Source: Tamarix chinensis
Lineage: Eukaryota > Streptophyta > Magnoliopsida > Caryophyllales > Tamaricaceae
Assembly: GCA_030549775.1 (NCBI GenBank)
Contig: CM060180.1
Coordinates: 83,483,672-83,547,671, forward strand
Length of the DNA stretch: 64,000 bases
Reading direction: 5' to 3'
Position 1 is the stretch's first letter. Each line of letters begins with the position of its first letter. Position numbers and translations under genes: made by a program. Below are positions 20,476-34,599 of the stretch, piece after piece. Under the pieces are notes generated by a model that was not told the DNA's origin, did no database searches, and saw only the letters and a list, made by a program, of their open reading frames with translations.

Positions 20476-22304
20476 TGGCAGTAATGCCCCCGAGTTTACG
20501 GTTTTATCTTTTCGCTTCCGCTAAACCCTTTTGATTAAACAAAAATTTTCAATAGTAAATTTTGGGGTGTTACATCCTTTCCCCAAGTGCCTTCCCCTTC
20601 CCTCTTCTCATTCTCCTTGCTACCCTTGCCATGATAGCTAAAATCTCCCCTCTACACCCACCTAACCCTACACCAGCCATCCCTCTCTCCTCTTCTTTTT
20701 CTTCTCCTTCTCTTCTTCTCCTATGCCTTATTGCTCTTCCTCGAGCTCTCTTCCCTCCTGCCCATTTCTCCCTTTTCTTTCTCTCCCTCTTTCTCCTCTA
20801 TTTTTCTTGCACTACCAATCTCCATCATCTCCCCCGCCCAATTAGCCACCACATTGACTATTCATACCCTCTACCTTCTCCATTCACCATCCCAAGCAAT
20901 CACTGCACACCACCCTCTATCCAAATCCCCTCCATTTCATTTCTTTCTCTTTTCAACGTCCCCCTACACTGCCACCCTACGCCACCATTTCTCCCCTCTT
21001 CCGCTGTCTAAGCCTCCCCTCAGCCACCTCCAACACCTCCCTACCTCACCTTTCCAGAACTCCCCCTACATCTCTCCTTCTCTTCTCCTTTCTTCCCTTT
21101 CTCCCTCCCTTCTCTGCACCCTCCTTTCTACAACCATTGCTATCATCTTCGCCACCTTGAGCCACCATACTTCGACCCCTAACCACCACCTACAACTTGC
21201 CTCACCCTTACACCCAACAACCAACCCCAACTTCCCTCCATCACCTCCTCAATTATCTTACCCAAAGCACATCACCCTTCATCCATTTCTCCCTTCTACC
21301 CCATTTTCTATGTGCATGCATGCTCACACTGCATGGGTAGTGTGAGTATGCTGCTAATTTGAGGGTATATTCTTGGCTAATTTTAAGGTATAATGTAGTT
21401 TGGTAATGCTATATATTTAATAAGAATTTTTAATAAAAATCCTTCCTTTACTTATCTAATTATAATATATTAATTGTGGAATTATTTTAGTTATAATTTT
21501 TACTAATCAGAGCTTAAACATCTAAATTGGGATACCAGTAAAGTTTAATTTTTGCTGGAAATAAGATAACCATTATACCCCACTAAAATATATGGATTAT
21601 CGTATGTTAGCACATTAAGGTTTTTGGTATGTGTTTTATGGAAAATTGATGTGTTATTATCAATCACATGATTATTATTATATCTTGTATATGATGTAAA
21701 ATGTGTGCAAGGATGACTAAGAAAAACTTATGATATTGATGATAAGTGTTATGTGCATATATATGTTATGCTAATTAAATGTGGAAACTTGTAGTAGAAA
21801 TAATACTAATATGAGCCCTAGGAGCAATTTGGGCATTTGGACATATCACGGTATCTAAACCTAAATGGAGTGACTAATGTGTTATGTATGATGTTAAAAA
21901 TGGATATAAAAGTTTGGTGGAGAATAAAATAAGTGTTAGTGGCATGCTAAGAATAATAATAAGGGTTTTTTAGTGTCAATAATGTATGTGGGGGGTATAA
22001 ATATCAATATTTCATATGCTAGGGGCATTTTAGTAATTTTAGATGTGAAATGGAGGTTGCTTAAATAAATATGTATGGTAGGCAATAAGTGGTGCTAAGA
22101 ATGATAATAAGGGTTTTGTAATGTTGATAATGTATGTTAGGCATGAATATTAATATTTTATGACCGAGGGGCATTTTAGTAATTTGGCATGTGTAATAGG
22201 AGTTAATAACCATGCATGATAAGTGATAATTGGTGCTAAGTTTGATAATAAAGGTTTATGGTGTTAATGATGCATGTGGGGTAAAATTAATAATATTAAA
22301 TGAC

Positions 22305-22450
22305 TTAAGGGCATTTTAGTAATTTTACAAGTAAGAAGGACATTTTGGTAATTTTACAAGTAAGAAGGGCAATTTAGTAATTTTTCAAGTAAGTAGGGCA
22401 TTATAGAAATTTTGCGAATGAGAAGGACATTTTGGTAATTTTGTAGGCAA
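22305..22450 (+). repeat. AT-rich minisatellite in S1
   Basis: Repeats of a unit like GGGCATTTTAGTAATTTT plus an AAGTAAGA spacer. The same minisatellite is much longer in S6. Confidence 0.75.
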
Positions 22451-23525
22451 GATGGGGATTAGTAAAATAGACATGCATAGTAGGCATAAATTGATGTTAA
22501 ATATGATAATAGTGGTTTATTGTTCTTGAAATGTCCCGAAAATTTCTAATTTTAAAAATTATATTTAAATGATGTTTTATTATAAAAATTAATTAAAAAA
22601 ATTATTTTTATTAAAATAAAAGGGAATTAATTAACGCTATTCAAGAAGAAAATAATAAATAATTTTTATTAGAAAAGTTTTGGTATTTTAGCTAATTAAG
22701 GATTTTATTTTGGAAATTAATTAAATAAATTATTTTATTTAAAACAAGAAGGAGAAAATAGTTTTAAATTAATATGAATTTTATAAATAATTTAATTAAA
22801 GAAAATTAGGGTGTTTTAATAATTAAAATGTAATTTATGGAAAATCTTTTAAAAACCCTAAATTAGCCTAAAAAGGGGATTTAAATATTATTATTTTTAA
22901 ATATACCAAATAACCCAATTAATTTAATAAACCTAATCTATTATTTTTCCATTTTCCCTTTTCCTTTTTCCTTTTCTTTCCTTTTATTTTCTTTTTCTTT
23001 TTCTCCCCGACCTAAGCCAGCCTGCGGCCCAATCTTCCTCTTTTCCCTCCTTTCCTTCGGCGCGACCCAGCCCGCACGACCGAAGCTTTCTTCTTTTCTC
23101 CGTTGCGCTGCGTTTTAGCTTTTTCTCCCCTCTAAACAGAGCGTTCCATTTAAGTTTTTTCCTCACCTTGCGCCCGACCCGATTCCTTCTTTTCTTTTCT
23201 TGGGCCGACCGGTCCTTGCACCCTCTTCTTCTTCTTCCCTAGCCCTACGCACCTGCTATCAACATCAACTATTTCTGCTGCCCATGTGCCCTGGTTTTTC
23301 GCCGCCATTGACCGGCCATTTCGCTCTTCTCTCTCCCCTGCTGACTCTTTGACCTTTTCGCCCAACTAACTCCCCCTCTCCTTGCACATTTCTCCCTCTC
23401 CCAGCCAGTCAACCCCCCTGCCCCGAAATTTGCTGCCACCGGCCAACCATCGCCGCGAGTGACCCTAACCCTACTTTCATTACTCCTTCACCGACCCATA
23501 GAACCATATCCTCTCATTTACACTC

Positions 23526-23533
23526 TATAAATA
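23526..23533 (+). promoter_or_regulatory. TATA box of LTR S3
   Basis: CTCTATAAATACCCCC, about 1.0 kb from the LTR start, with the same flanks as in S5. Confidence 0.65.
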
Positions 23534-25139
23534 CCCCCATAATAGCCCTGTATCGAGCCTTTGATCCACCTTGTGCGCTGCCGCCACTTTAGACGACATC
23601 CCTGCCACCACCCACTCCGCCTACCAAATTCTTCCTTGCACCGCCCTCTAGCTAACCAAACATCCCATATCCCTCAATTCTTCCTACGTAAGCCACCCCG
23701 TCTGTGCGAAGTAGCCCTCCCGATCAACCCTCTCTTCAACCTCCACCGCCCTTCGAACCACCATTAGCCACCTCTTCCGCCGCTCCTTTCACCTCCCAAA
23801 TTGTGTTGCAGACCCTCCCCTATCTTCCTCTACCTTTCTTTTCCTCTCCCTCCCTCTCCTCCTCTCTTTTTCTTCTTCTTCCCCATTCGGCCACCACCGC
23901 CACCGCCGTGCACCGCCACCCTCATTCAACTCCTCTCCCTCTAGGCAGTCTTAAACACCCCAACTTCCACCTCCATTCTCCCTATATTTTTCCCATCATC
24001 TAACTTTTTCCCTTTTCTTCCCTTTTTCCGGCCGCCGCCGCCGCCGCCGCCTATCCCTACCAGCTTAAGGTTGAACCTTAGACCCTCTCAACCCTTTATC
24101 CTATTTTTAACAAGCCTTAATTTATTTTATTTAAATTATTTGAATATAAATACTATTATTATTATTTCTATTATTAATATGTATTATTATTATTATTATT
24201 GTTATTATCTTTATTATTAATATTAATATGTTACTATTATTATTATTATTATTATTATTTACTATTCAAATTATTATTATTATTATTATTTAATAAGTTT
24301 ATTATTATTTTTTTATGTAGGGTAGAAACCCTACTTCTTTTTATCTTCAAATATTATCCTTACTATTATTACCATTATGATTATTATCATTTTTACAATA
24401 TTATTATGGTTTTAATCGTCATTATTATTATTATTATTATTTCATTATTATTATTATTCCTAAATTTGGTTATTTATTTTACTAATGTTATTATCAGTAT
24501 TATTTTGGTAAAGGAACCAAAGCCCTTATTTCACTTTATTTTTGAATAATGCCCTTTTTATTATTATTGTTACTATTATTATTATTATTCTTATTTATAT
24601 TATCATTGATATTATTTTTAGTATCTTTGCTATTATTATTTTAGTATCATTATTATTATTAGGGTAAAGCCTTCAACCCTATATTATCAACTTTTATAAT
24701 ATTTCTATTATTTCTTATACCTTTAGCAAAGATAGTAATTAGTTAATGTTATTGTTCTTAATATATTATTATTTTGTCAAAACCCTAAGGAGGCGTAGGA
24801 ACGTGCTCCAAGACCGGGGTCGTTTTAGGTAAGGGTGTTACTAAGGCCTATTGTGTGTTGATGTGCATTAAATGCCTTGTATGTTATGCATCATATGTTT
24901 ACTATTGTAATTATTTCGTATATGGTATGACGTGAAGTTCAAGCATGTTCTTGTGCTGTTATATGGCATGGGTATTATGTATATGTGATGATATGTATTG
25001 TGACCCTGTAAGACATACATGTGAGGATGTTAATATGGTTTGTGAGGGGGAAAGAATGAAAAAGGAGGATGGGGAAAGAAGTTGACCAAGGGATGTGAGT
25101 TGACCTAAGTATTTTAATGATTCATGAGTGGAAGAATAA

Positions 25140-25640
25140 AATGGGAAATTTAGGGTTTCATATGAGAGAATATAATCTATATTTTGTATGGGAGAATCTA
25201 ATTTATGATGTTATATGGGAGAATCTAATTTATGATTTTTATGGGAGAATCTAATTTATAGTTTTGTATGGGAGGATCTAATCTAGGGTTTGGTATGGAT
25301 GAATCTTTGGTTTTATATGGTTTGAATTTAGGTTTTGGTATGGATGAATCTTTGGGTTTTATATGGTTTGAATCTAGGGTTTGGTATGGATAAATCTTTG
25401 GTTTTATATGGTTTGAATTTAAAGTTTGGTAAGGATGAATCTTTGGTTTGGTATGGATTGAATTTAGGGTTTAGCATAGATGAATCTTTGGGTTTTATAT
25501 GGTTTGAATTTAGGGTTTGGTATGGATGAATCTTTGGTTTTGTGTGGATTAAATTTAGGGTTTTCTATGACGGAATCTTGGGTTTTGTATGAAAAAATTT
25601 AGGGTTTCGTATGGATGGATTTAGGGTTTGTATGAAAAGT
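25140..25640 (+). repeat. VNTR in S3
   Basis: Tandem units related to TTTGGTATGGATGAATCTTT and GGGAGAATCTAATTTATG. The open frame across it is a product of the repeat. Confidence 0.75.
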
Positions 25641-26084
25641 TCAAAAGGTTTCATAGGATGTGTAACGTCTGCATGAGAGTGAAATTTACGTATGGAAAGA
25701 TGATTTGGGATGTGAGGAAGGTAATGTAAGTGTTGTTTGGGTGTTTCAACACTTAGGATGAAAAATAGTACGTGGAGCATTATAAAGGTATGTAGGAGAC
25801 TGAGCTAGGGTTTGGAGTGGTTAATTATGGGTTTTTGTGATTAACTAGGGTTTGGAGTGATTAACTATGGATTGTTGTGGTTAACTAAGGTTTGGATATG
25901 GCTAACTAGGGTTCGGTGGTAGCACGTGTGTACTTGGTGAATAAAGTATGATGATGAATATGGAATCTATGATTTGTGATGTGTGAAGTGTAAAGGGAGT
26001 GATTCATGCATGTCCAGGGTGAAAGCTTCTGAATAAGATACTTAAGACATTAATCACTTGGAAGATATTGAGACGGGTCCAGCC

Positions 26085-26420
26085 GATCCACCGGCATAAT
26101 AGTGGCTAGGTACTGCAGTATCCTAGAGACTGATCCACCGGCATATAATAGTGGCAGGGTATGTTACCCTCATGACCGCTCCACCGGCTATAATAGTGGG
26201 GGATCCGGAACTCAACAAATCAAACCCTATAGTGTGCTAAGTCATAAAAGACACTAATACTTACAGTGGAACACCGTGCGAGAAGGGGCTAGACCGACCC
26301 ACCAGCATAAAATAGTGGTAGGGTATGTTACCCTAGTGACCAATCCACCAGCTAAAATAGTGGTCAGGCGCTGGAGTGCCCTAGAGACCGATCCACCAAC
26401 AAAAATAGTGGGGTTACCGT
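26085..26420 (+). repeat. Array of CCAC..ATAGTGG motifs in S3
   Basis: Six copies, from CCACCGGCATAATAGTGG to the more decayed CCACCAACAAAAATAGTGG. Words between them (GAACACCGTGCGAGA) match the S2 array. Confidence 0.82.
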
Positions 26421-27048
26421 ACTCGTATGGACTTGATAAAGAGGATGGTGTGAAAATATCTCGATAAAGGAATGATGAAGTAATTAATCTGAACTATATT
26501 GGATCTTGGCATTTTCACCCGATCGTTCATTTGCCTTTATGTTATTATGTTGGTGATTATGTCCTGTTATTATTCTGCATGGATTATGTGCTTATGTGTT
26601 GGCCTTAGTGCTCGGTTACCTTGCTCAGTTTATAGCGTAATGATCACCCTTTTTATAGGTGCTGCTCATTCCCATGAGTAATATGCCCTTCTGACTTTAT
26701 ACAAGTGGGCGAGACATTCGGTAGGGCTGAGTGTTGAGCATGTTTTTGCTCAAAGTTCAAGGTGTCGTGGCCATATTTTCTCTTCATGTGACTTTATTTC
26801 ACTATGTTATTTCTTTTGTATCACATCCATTACTTTTTGATTTATTACCTTACATTGAGTATTTCAAATAAACCTTTTATCGATTATAAGATTATTCCCT
26901 CTGAGGAATTTTAATTTTGCACTCTGATTTCTATCTTATTATTGTTTATAAATTTTTACGCGTACTCTGATCTTTGGTGTTATAATCTTTCTAGTTCTTT
27001 TATGAACTCTTTGTTTGAATTTAATGTCAATATTTTCTTTAGCCTTAG

Positions 27049-27094
27049 CACTTGATACTGAAACGGTTGGAGATGACCAGTTTGGTATTAAGTG
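27049..27094 (+). repeat. Terminal hairpin of S3
   Basis: CACTTGATAC and GTATTAAGTG pair with one wobble; same position and loop length as in S2. Confidence 0.75.
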
Positions 27095-27829
27095 TAGCGG
27101 TAACATCCCCAGAATTCACGAGTTTTAATTTAAATTCTTCCGCTTTGAAAAAAAGGTAGTGAATTTTAGGGTATTACAGTTCTAGTGTCACTTACTTGAG
27201 CATAATATTCAATAAAATATGGTCTAGGGATATTTTGATAATTTAGAGGTAAAATGGTGGTTGGGCCAATAAGCATGCATGAAGGGAATGAATTAATGTT
27301 AAATATGATAATAGGAGTTATGGCCTTAGTATCTCTTATCAAGCATAATTAAGAACATCATAAAGCCTAGGGGTATTTTGGTAATTTTAAGTTAGGGTAT
27401 ATTATGATTTTATTTTTATAAACATGCAAGAGGTTCCTTAATTGCTAATTATGCATGAGAATGTGTGCTTGTAATTTTAGAAGTGCATGTTAGGGTTTAT
27501 GTGTGAAGTGATCATTTGGTGTGTAGGGTACTTTAACTTCATAATCAATAGTATAATTATAATACGTTACTCTCTTATGCATATTGATAAATAAAAATTA
27601 ATTATGTGATGGAAGTGGATGAGGAGGTAACCTTAGCCTTAGGGACATTTTGGACATTTTGACCTATGGTGTCCAAATGTGAGCATTGGAACCTAAGATG
27701 GCCTTAGTGGACTATTTAATTTAACCTTGAAAAATATTCCTGATTCTGATTACTTCATAATAATGGAAACAAACAAAAATAGTTAAATATGCAATCAATG
27801 TGTTTCTTCTGCTGAAACCCTAGCCGCTC

Positions 27830-28100
27830 TCTCCTCCAAGGTGCGCACAAGGAGAGTAGCCTCCACGGCAAGGAAGAAGATTGGTAAGGGTAGTTCTCCT
27901 TCCCCTAAGGCTTTGGACTCATCTAGTATTGATAAACAAGAAGATGGTGTGGTCAGTGTTGATGAGTTTGGGACGGATAAAAATGTGTGTGTCCATGCCA
28001 AGTGCATGCGATATGCATGTAGTTTCAGTGGTTAATCCTTCTCCTAATGAAAGGGTTGTGGATATGTTATCAAAGAAGAGTGTGGATGATACCTCTTAGC
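27830..28100 (+). pseudogene. LINE-B ORF1 N-terminal part
   Basis: Low-conservation, Ser/Lys-rich frame (STARKKIGKGSSPSPKAL and on), as expected ahead of the DUF4283 domain of a LINE ORF1. The assignment rests on its place within LINE-B. Confidence 0.5.
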
Positions 28101-28306
28101 CCTGATCACGGTCTGTTATGTAACGTATCGGTGGATCAAGGTCCTGGAGATTTAACTTCCTAGAAAGATAAGGTGATAGGTAACAGGTTGTCTTTTGTGG
28201 CCACCCAACTGCATTATGTTCCTTTAACACCCCAAAATTCACTACTTTTTTTTAAAGCGGAAAAGTTTTAAATTAAAACCTATGAATTTTGGGGATGTTA
28301 CCGCCA

Positions 28307-28352
28307 CACTTAGTACCAAACCGGTTCTCTCCGACCGTTTCAGTACCAAGTG
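28307..28352 (-). repeat. Terminal hairpin of S4
   Basis: CACTTAGTAC and GTACCAAGTG pair with one wobble across the same 26-base loop. Confidence 0.75.
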
Positions 28353-28979
28353 CTAAGGCTAAAAAGAAAATATTAACATTTAAACTCAAATAGGTAGTTC
28401 ATAAAGAATTAAAAAGGATCATACATTAAAAATCAGAGTACGCATAAACGTTTATAAACCATAATAAAATAGAAATCAGAGTGCGAAATCAAAGAGGATA
28501 AATACCCAATATAAGGTAATAAATCAAAGAGGATAAATCTGATACAAAATAAATAATAAAAGGAAATAGAATCACATAAAGACTGAAATATGGCCACAAC
28601 TCTCGAACCTTGAGCCAAAACAAAATCAACACACAGCCTCGACTGATGTTTCGCCCATCTACACAAACTCAGAAGGGCATACTACTCGTGGGAATGAGCA
28701 GCATCCATGAAATGGGTGATCAGTATGCTACATAATGAGTAAGGTAACTGAGAATTAAGGCCAACACATAAGCACATAGAATCATACAAAATAATACTCA
28801 ACTTACACTTTCAAACCCACACATATAGTACATAAGGTCATGAAGAAATTATAACACTTATAAATGATCAAGGCCACACATAAAGTATATACTTATTCCA
28901 AATTAATTATTTAATTAATCTTTTTATCGGAAGTCGATGCACACCATGCCTTTTATCAAATCTATGTAAGTACAGGAAC

Positions 28980-29330
28980 ACCCCACTATTTTAGCCGGTG
29001 GACCGGTCACTTGCGGGACAAAGTCTACACCACTATTATTTGCCTGTGGATCTGTCACTTGCGGGTCAATAGTCCACACCACTATTCTTGACCGGTGGAT
29101 CGGTCTGGTTCCTACTCACTTGGTGTTCCACTGTAAGTAATTAGTATCTTTTAAGTATCTTAGCGAACTCTAGTTTGTGTTTATTGAGCTCGAGTCACCC
29201 CACTATTATTGCCGGTGGGCCGGTCACATATAGAACATCATATCCTAACCACTATTATAACTGGTGGATCGGTCGCATATAGGGTAAAACCCTAACCACT
29301 ATTCCTGACCGGTGGATCAGTCTGGACCCG
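28980..29330 (-). repeat. Array of CCAC..ATAGTGG motifs in S4
   Basis: On the plus strand the copies read CCACTATTTTAGCCGGTGG and relatives, about six in all. Confidence 0.82.
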
Positions 29331-29769
29331 GCTCAATAATCTTCCACTTTAAAAGATTAGTGTCTTAAATATTTTATTCAAAAGATTTCATCTTGGACAT
29401 GCATGAATCATTCCCTTTACACTTCACACAGCATAAATCATAAAATTCCACAATCATAATTACACTTTAATCACCACATACACATGATAACACAAAAACC
29501 CTAAGCGGCCACAACAAACCCTAATTGACCACAACAAACCATAGTTAACCACTCCAAACCCTATTTAACCATAACAACCATAATTAGCCATTCCATACCT
29601 TAGTTAATCACTCCAAACCCTAATTCAGTCTCCTCCATACCCTTATAATGTCCTACGTACTATTTTTCACCCAGAACTTCCAAACACCCAAATAACTCTT
29701 CTATTACCTTCCTTACATCCCAAGTCAACATTTTATACGTAAATTTCACTCCCATGCAAACTTTATATA

Positions 29770-30060
29770 ACCCATGCAACCTCTCGAACTTTTCATACAA
29801 ACCCTAAATCCCATGCAATCATTAACTCCCATGCAAAACCCTAACTCCACCATGCAAACCCTAATACCACCATACAACCATTAATACCACCATGCAACCA
29901 TTAATACCATCATGCAAACCCTAATACCACCATGCAAACTCTAATACCACCATACAAACCATAATACCACCATGCAACCATTAATACCACCATGCGAACC
30001 CTAATACCACCATGCAAAATCCAAGATTCCGCCATACAAAACCTTAAATTCATTCCACAC
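29770..30060 (-). repeat. 21-bp VNTR in S4
   Basis: Tandem units such as ACCCTAATACCACCATGCAA. The reverse complement resembles the unit in S5, so the VNTR is ancestral to the type I LTR. Confidence 0.8.
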
Positions 30061-32281
30061 AAAACCAATGATTCATTAATACCAAACCTTAGATTCAAAC
30101 CATATATATAAAACTCAAAATTTATCCATACAAAATACTAAATTCAAACCATATAAAACCCAAAGATTCATCCATACAAAACCCTACATTAGATCCTTCC
30201 ATACAAAACCATAAATTAAATTCTCCTATACAAAACCATAGGTTAACTTCTCTCACACAAAATCATACAAAACCATAAATTAGATTCTCCCATAGAAGAC
30301 CATAAATTAGATTCTTCCTCACGAAACCATAAATTTTTCATTTTATTCTTCCACGCATGAATCATTAAAATACTTAGGTCAACTCACATCCCTTGGTCAA
30401 CTTCTTTTCCCATCCTCCTTTATCATCCTTTCTCCCACATGAACCACATCAACATCCTCTCATGCATGTCTTACAGGGTCACAACACATATCATCACATA
30501 CACATAGTATATATGCCATACAAAAACATACTTCAACTCCACGTCATACCATATATGACATAAATAATAATGATAAACATATGATACATAGCGTGCGAAA
30601 CACATAATGCATATAAGTACACACAAAAGGCCTTAGCACCCCTTCCCTAAAATGACACCGGCCTTGGAGCACACTCTTACGCCTCTTTAGGGCTTTGATT
30701 GGTTTTACCTATTATGAGATAAAAGCTAAAATTAGACTCCCTCCTATCAAAAATAATATTAATCACTAACTTAATATAAGACTAGGCTTTTGATATAAAA
30801 TATTAAAATAATAATAGCAAAAATACCAAAAATAATATCAATATTAATATTAATAAGAATAGTAAAAATAGTAACAATAATAATAAAAAGGACATTACTG
30901 AAAAATATAGTGAAATAAGGGCTTTAGCCCCTTTACTAAAATAATACTAATAATAATAATATTAGTAAAATAAATAACCAAATTTAGTAATAATAATAGT
31001 GATGAAATAATAATAATAATAATCATAATGGTAATAATAGTAAGGATAATATTTGAAGATAAAAAGAAGCAGGGTTTCCGCCCTACATTGAGTAATAATA
31101 ACTTAATAAATAATAATAATAAAATTAATAAGAATAAATACTAAGAATAATAAAAATACTAATAACCCTAATAATAATAAGACATGGTATTTATAATACT
31201 ACTACTAAAATTTAAAATAAGCACAATAGGGTTTCAACCCTATATAAAATAATAATACTAACACTTGAAAATACTAATAATAATAACAATAACAATAACA
31301 ACAACAAAAACAACAACAACAACAACATTAATAACATTATTAACAATATTAATGGTAAAATAGTTGTATTAATAATAATGGAATAAGAATAATAGAAATT
31401 CAAAATAGGAAATAATAATAATAATTATACTTATAAAATATTAATATTAATAATAATAATAGAAATAATAAGGGTAATAGTGCTAAAATCGAATTAAAAA
31501 TTACAATAGGGCTTCAGCACTCAACAGAATAATAATAAAAACATTAACATTAATAACAATAATAACACATATTAAAATTGGAAATAATAATAATAATAAT
31601 AATAATAGGATTTATATTAGAATAAATGAAATAAAATAATTTAAGGCTTGTAAAAATAGGGAAAAGGGTTGAGAGGGTCTAGGGTTCAACCTTAGACTGC
31701 CGGGGATAGGCAGCACTGGCAGTGGCCGAAAAAAGGGAAGAAAAGGGTAAAAGTTAAATGTTGGAAAAAAGATAGGAAGAATGGGGGTGAGAGTTGGGGT
31801 GTTTAGGGTTGCCTAGGAGGAGAGGAACAGAATGGAGGTGGCAGAGCAACCAAAGGTAGCGGCGTACGACGGCGGCGACGGTGCCCGAATGGAGGAGAAG
31901 AAGAGGAAGAGAGGAGGAGAGGGAGGGAGAGGAAAAGAAAGGTAGGGGAAGGAAGAGGTGGGTTTGTAGAAGAGAATGGGAGGTGAAAGAAGTAGCGGCA
32001 GCGGCGGAAGAGGTGGCTAAGGGTGGCACAAAGGGTGGCGGAGATGAAAGGAAGGGTTGGTTGGGAAGGCCAATTCGCATAGCCGGGGTGGCTTGTGCAG
32101 GAAGAATGTAAGGATATGGGACGTTTGGTTAGCTAGAGGGTGGTGCAAGGAAGAGTTTGGTAGGTGGAGTGGGTGGCGGAGTTGGCTGACGGCGGTAGGG
32201 CTGGCGTCTAAAGGAGCCGCGACGACAAGGGAGATTCCTGGGTTTCGGGAAAGAAGGCTTAAGCTTAGACTAGTATGGGGA

Positions 32282-32289
32282 TATTTATA
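32282..32289 (-). promoter_or_regulatory. TATA box of LTR S4
   Basis: Reads TATAAATATCCCC on the minus strand, downstream of the element's pyrimidine-rich U3. Confidence 0.6.
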
Positions 32290-33679
32290 GGCTAAGGGTG
32301 GGGGATATGGTCAAAGGAAAGAAGGGAGGATAGGGTAGGGTGAGTGCACTGGCCGATAATGGTTGCTGGCGAAAATTTGAATGTGGCGGGAATAGTTGCG
32401 CAGGAAGAGAGAGAATATCGTGCACGAGAAAAAGGGAGGTGGATTGGTTCAAAATGGACGACGGGTCAGGGGGAAGAGAGAGGAAGGAAAACAGTCGTAA
32501 CCGACGGTGAAGTTTTCGGAGGTGGTGGTGAGTTACAGGTCGGCGTCGATGGGGCTGGGAAGAAGGAAGAAGAAGATGGGGGGGGAAGAACGGTGGTTCG
32601 GGGTAGAAAAGAAGGAAAAGAAAGAAGAGGAGACCGGGTGGTCCGGCATAGGGGATGAGGGAGAGGGGCAAGATGAAATGGAGAGTTTCGCTGAAACAGG
32701 GATGAAAGCATCGAGGGGCGGAAGAAGGGTGAGGGCACACGGGCTGGGCTAGAGGAAAGAAGACGGGGAAAAGGGGACTGGGCCACTGGCTGGCCCAGTT
32801 CGAAAGAAGAAGAAAGAGAAAGAGAAAGGAAGAAAGAGGAAGGTGGTTGGGCTGGGTGGGTAGGGGGGTTAAGGGAAGGGTGGGTGGGTGTAAAGTTGCG
32901 GGGGGTGTATAAGTGTAATGGGGTTATGGTGCTGTGGATGGTGCATGGGTGGGTGGGGGGGTGGGTGGTGTCTGGTGGCTGCTGGTGGTCGTGGTGTATG
33001 TGTGGGGGGGTGATCGGGTGCTGATGGAGGTGGGGAGATGGTTGGGGTGTGTGTGGTAAGAAGTCAGGGGTGGTGGATGGGGTGGTTTTATTGAGTTTAA
33101 TAATAATACTCTTTCGAAGATGGTGGGGGTTATTAGGGCGGGAAAGGGTGGATGGGCTTCTTAGTTAATAAAATAAAGAAAGAAGTAAGTATAAAAGAAA
33201 GAAAGGAATTTGAAAAAGGTAAGTTAGATAAAAATAGGATTGGGTTAAATAAATAAATTAAAATATTTGGGATAGTTAAAAATAATAATATTTAAATAAA
33301 ATAGTTTTTAAATCCCTTTTTAGGCTAAATTAATATTTTTAAAATATTTTCCATAAATTCCATTTTAATTAGCAAATCACTCTAATTTTCTTCAATTAAA
33401 TTATTTATAAAATTGATATTAATTTGAAACTATTTTATCCTTCTTAATTTAAATAAAATAATTTATTTAATTAATTTCTAAATTAAAATCTTTAATTAGT
33501 TAAAATACCCAAATTTCCTCTAATTAAAATATTTATAAAATTTCTTATTAATTTGCTCTAATTAATTTTCTTTTATTTTAATAAAAATAAATTATTTAAT
33601 TACTTTTCATAATAAAATATTATTTAATAATAAATAATAAAATTAGCATTTTTGGGGCATTTCAGTTCCTCCGTCCATT

Positions 33680-34300
33680 ACATATGAGAAGATTCGTGTT
33701 TCTCTTCAGAAGGATAAGGTGGAGAGTAGATGTGCTGGTTGGCAATGGGCGATTATTGGATATATCATAGGGTATCGGCCAACGTTGGGACAAATGCTTG
33801 GCTTTGTGAGAAGGAATTGGCGGGGCATTAAAGAACCAAAGGTTTTATTACATAATCAAGGTTTTGTAGTGTTTAAATTTGATTCTCAAGAGGATAGGGA
33901 TTGGGAGCTTGCTAAATCGTATTGGTCTTTCATGAATCGACCATCCCAATTCTCTAAAGAGAGGTTTTAGTTTTTGCCTCTCTGGATAAAGCTTCCAAAT
34001 CTTCCCCTGAACTATAAGGATATTGATTCTCTTACAAGAATTGGGGGTGTTGTGGGCAGACTGATGCAAATGGATGGAATTGCTTCTAATGGTGATAGAA
34101 TTTCTTATGCTCATTTACTGGTGGAGGTTGATGTATCTAAACGTCTGGTAGAATCCATTGAGATCTTGGACCTTGATGGATAGGTTGTTAATCAAAAAGT
34201 GGTTTATGAATGGAGGTATGCTTATTTTAATGCATGTGATGTTTCAGACCATTAGACTGATAAATGTTTGAAATCTAAGGCATCTATGCAGCAAGTCCCA
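33680..34300 (+). pseudogene. LINE-B ORF1, DUF4283-type domain
   Basis: Two adjoining frames: RPTLGQMLGFVRRNW, GFVVFKFDSQEDRDW, MNRPSQF, then LPLWIKLPNLPL, RIGGVVGRLMQMD and YAHLLVEVDVS. These are the ordered conserved blocks of the plant LINE ORF1 domain. A TAG splits the two halves and the following zinc-knuckle region is decayed. Confidence 0.82.
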
Positions 34301-34599
34301 TCTCAGCATAATTAGATTTTTTAATTTTCTAATCCAATAAAAGTACCTAATCAAAAGGAGTGGAGAGTGATTCATAGGGGGTCTCTTAAGCTAGATAATA
34401 ATAATGGTAATATTGTTCTAGTAAAGGGAACTCTGATCAACCCTCTACATCTTCAGTAGGACATAATCTTTTGGAGGAATCTGAGAACATGTTTACATCT
34501 TTTACTAAGGTGTGATGATTTGATGACTCAAAATTCTGATCATGAGAGGCGTAAAGGTAAGAATTTATTTGATGATAAATTTGATAATTGATCATATTA

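Larger units (their letters stand above)
15597..20574 (+). mobile_element. Solo LTR S2 (type I)
   Basis: 4,978 bp with TG...CA ends (TGAAATACCTC and GGGGTGTTACA) and a perfect 5-bp duplication TCCTT (15592-15596, 20575-20579). The two ends are not copies of each other and no internal gene is present, so it is a single LTR left by recombination. Inside, in order: AT-rich start, pyrimidine-rich tract, TATA box, (TTA)n, palindromes, motif array and terminal hairpin. It interrupts S1. Confidence 0.88.
22527..27178 (+). mobile_element. Solo LTR S3 (type I)
   Basis: 4,652 bp from TGAAATGTCCC to AGGGTATTACA with a perfect duplication GTTCT (22522-22526, 27179-27183). TATA box at 23526-23533, (TTA)n about 24150-24600, GGAGCGTGCTCC-like motif near 24797, VNTR at 25140-25640, six ATAGTGG motifs at 26085-26420, hairpin at 27049-27094. 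It interrupts S1. Confidence 0.87.
28223..33664 (-). mobile_element. Solo LTR S4 (type I), inverted
   Basis: 5,442 bp in reverse orientation: the plus strand reads TTTAACACCCC (usual TGTAACACCCC with one change) to GGGGCATTTCA. Perfect duplication GTTCC (28218-28222, 33665-33669). It has every type I part in reverse order: hairpin 28307-28352, motif array 28980-29330, VNTR 29770-30350, (TAA)n 30800-31620, purine-rich tract 31700-33150 and TATA box at 32282-32289. It is inserted in LINE-B ORF1. Confidence 0.87.

Noticed and set aside
20562..21345. Long Pro/Ser/Leu-rich frames of 149 and 204 residues
   Set aside because: Pyrimidine-rich part of S1, with overlapping frames and no homology. The same happens in S4, S6 and the host LTR (for example 49773-50465 and 51309-51815).
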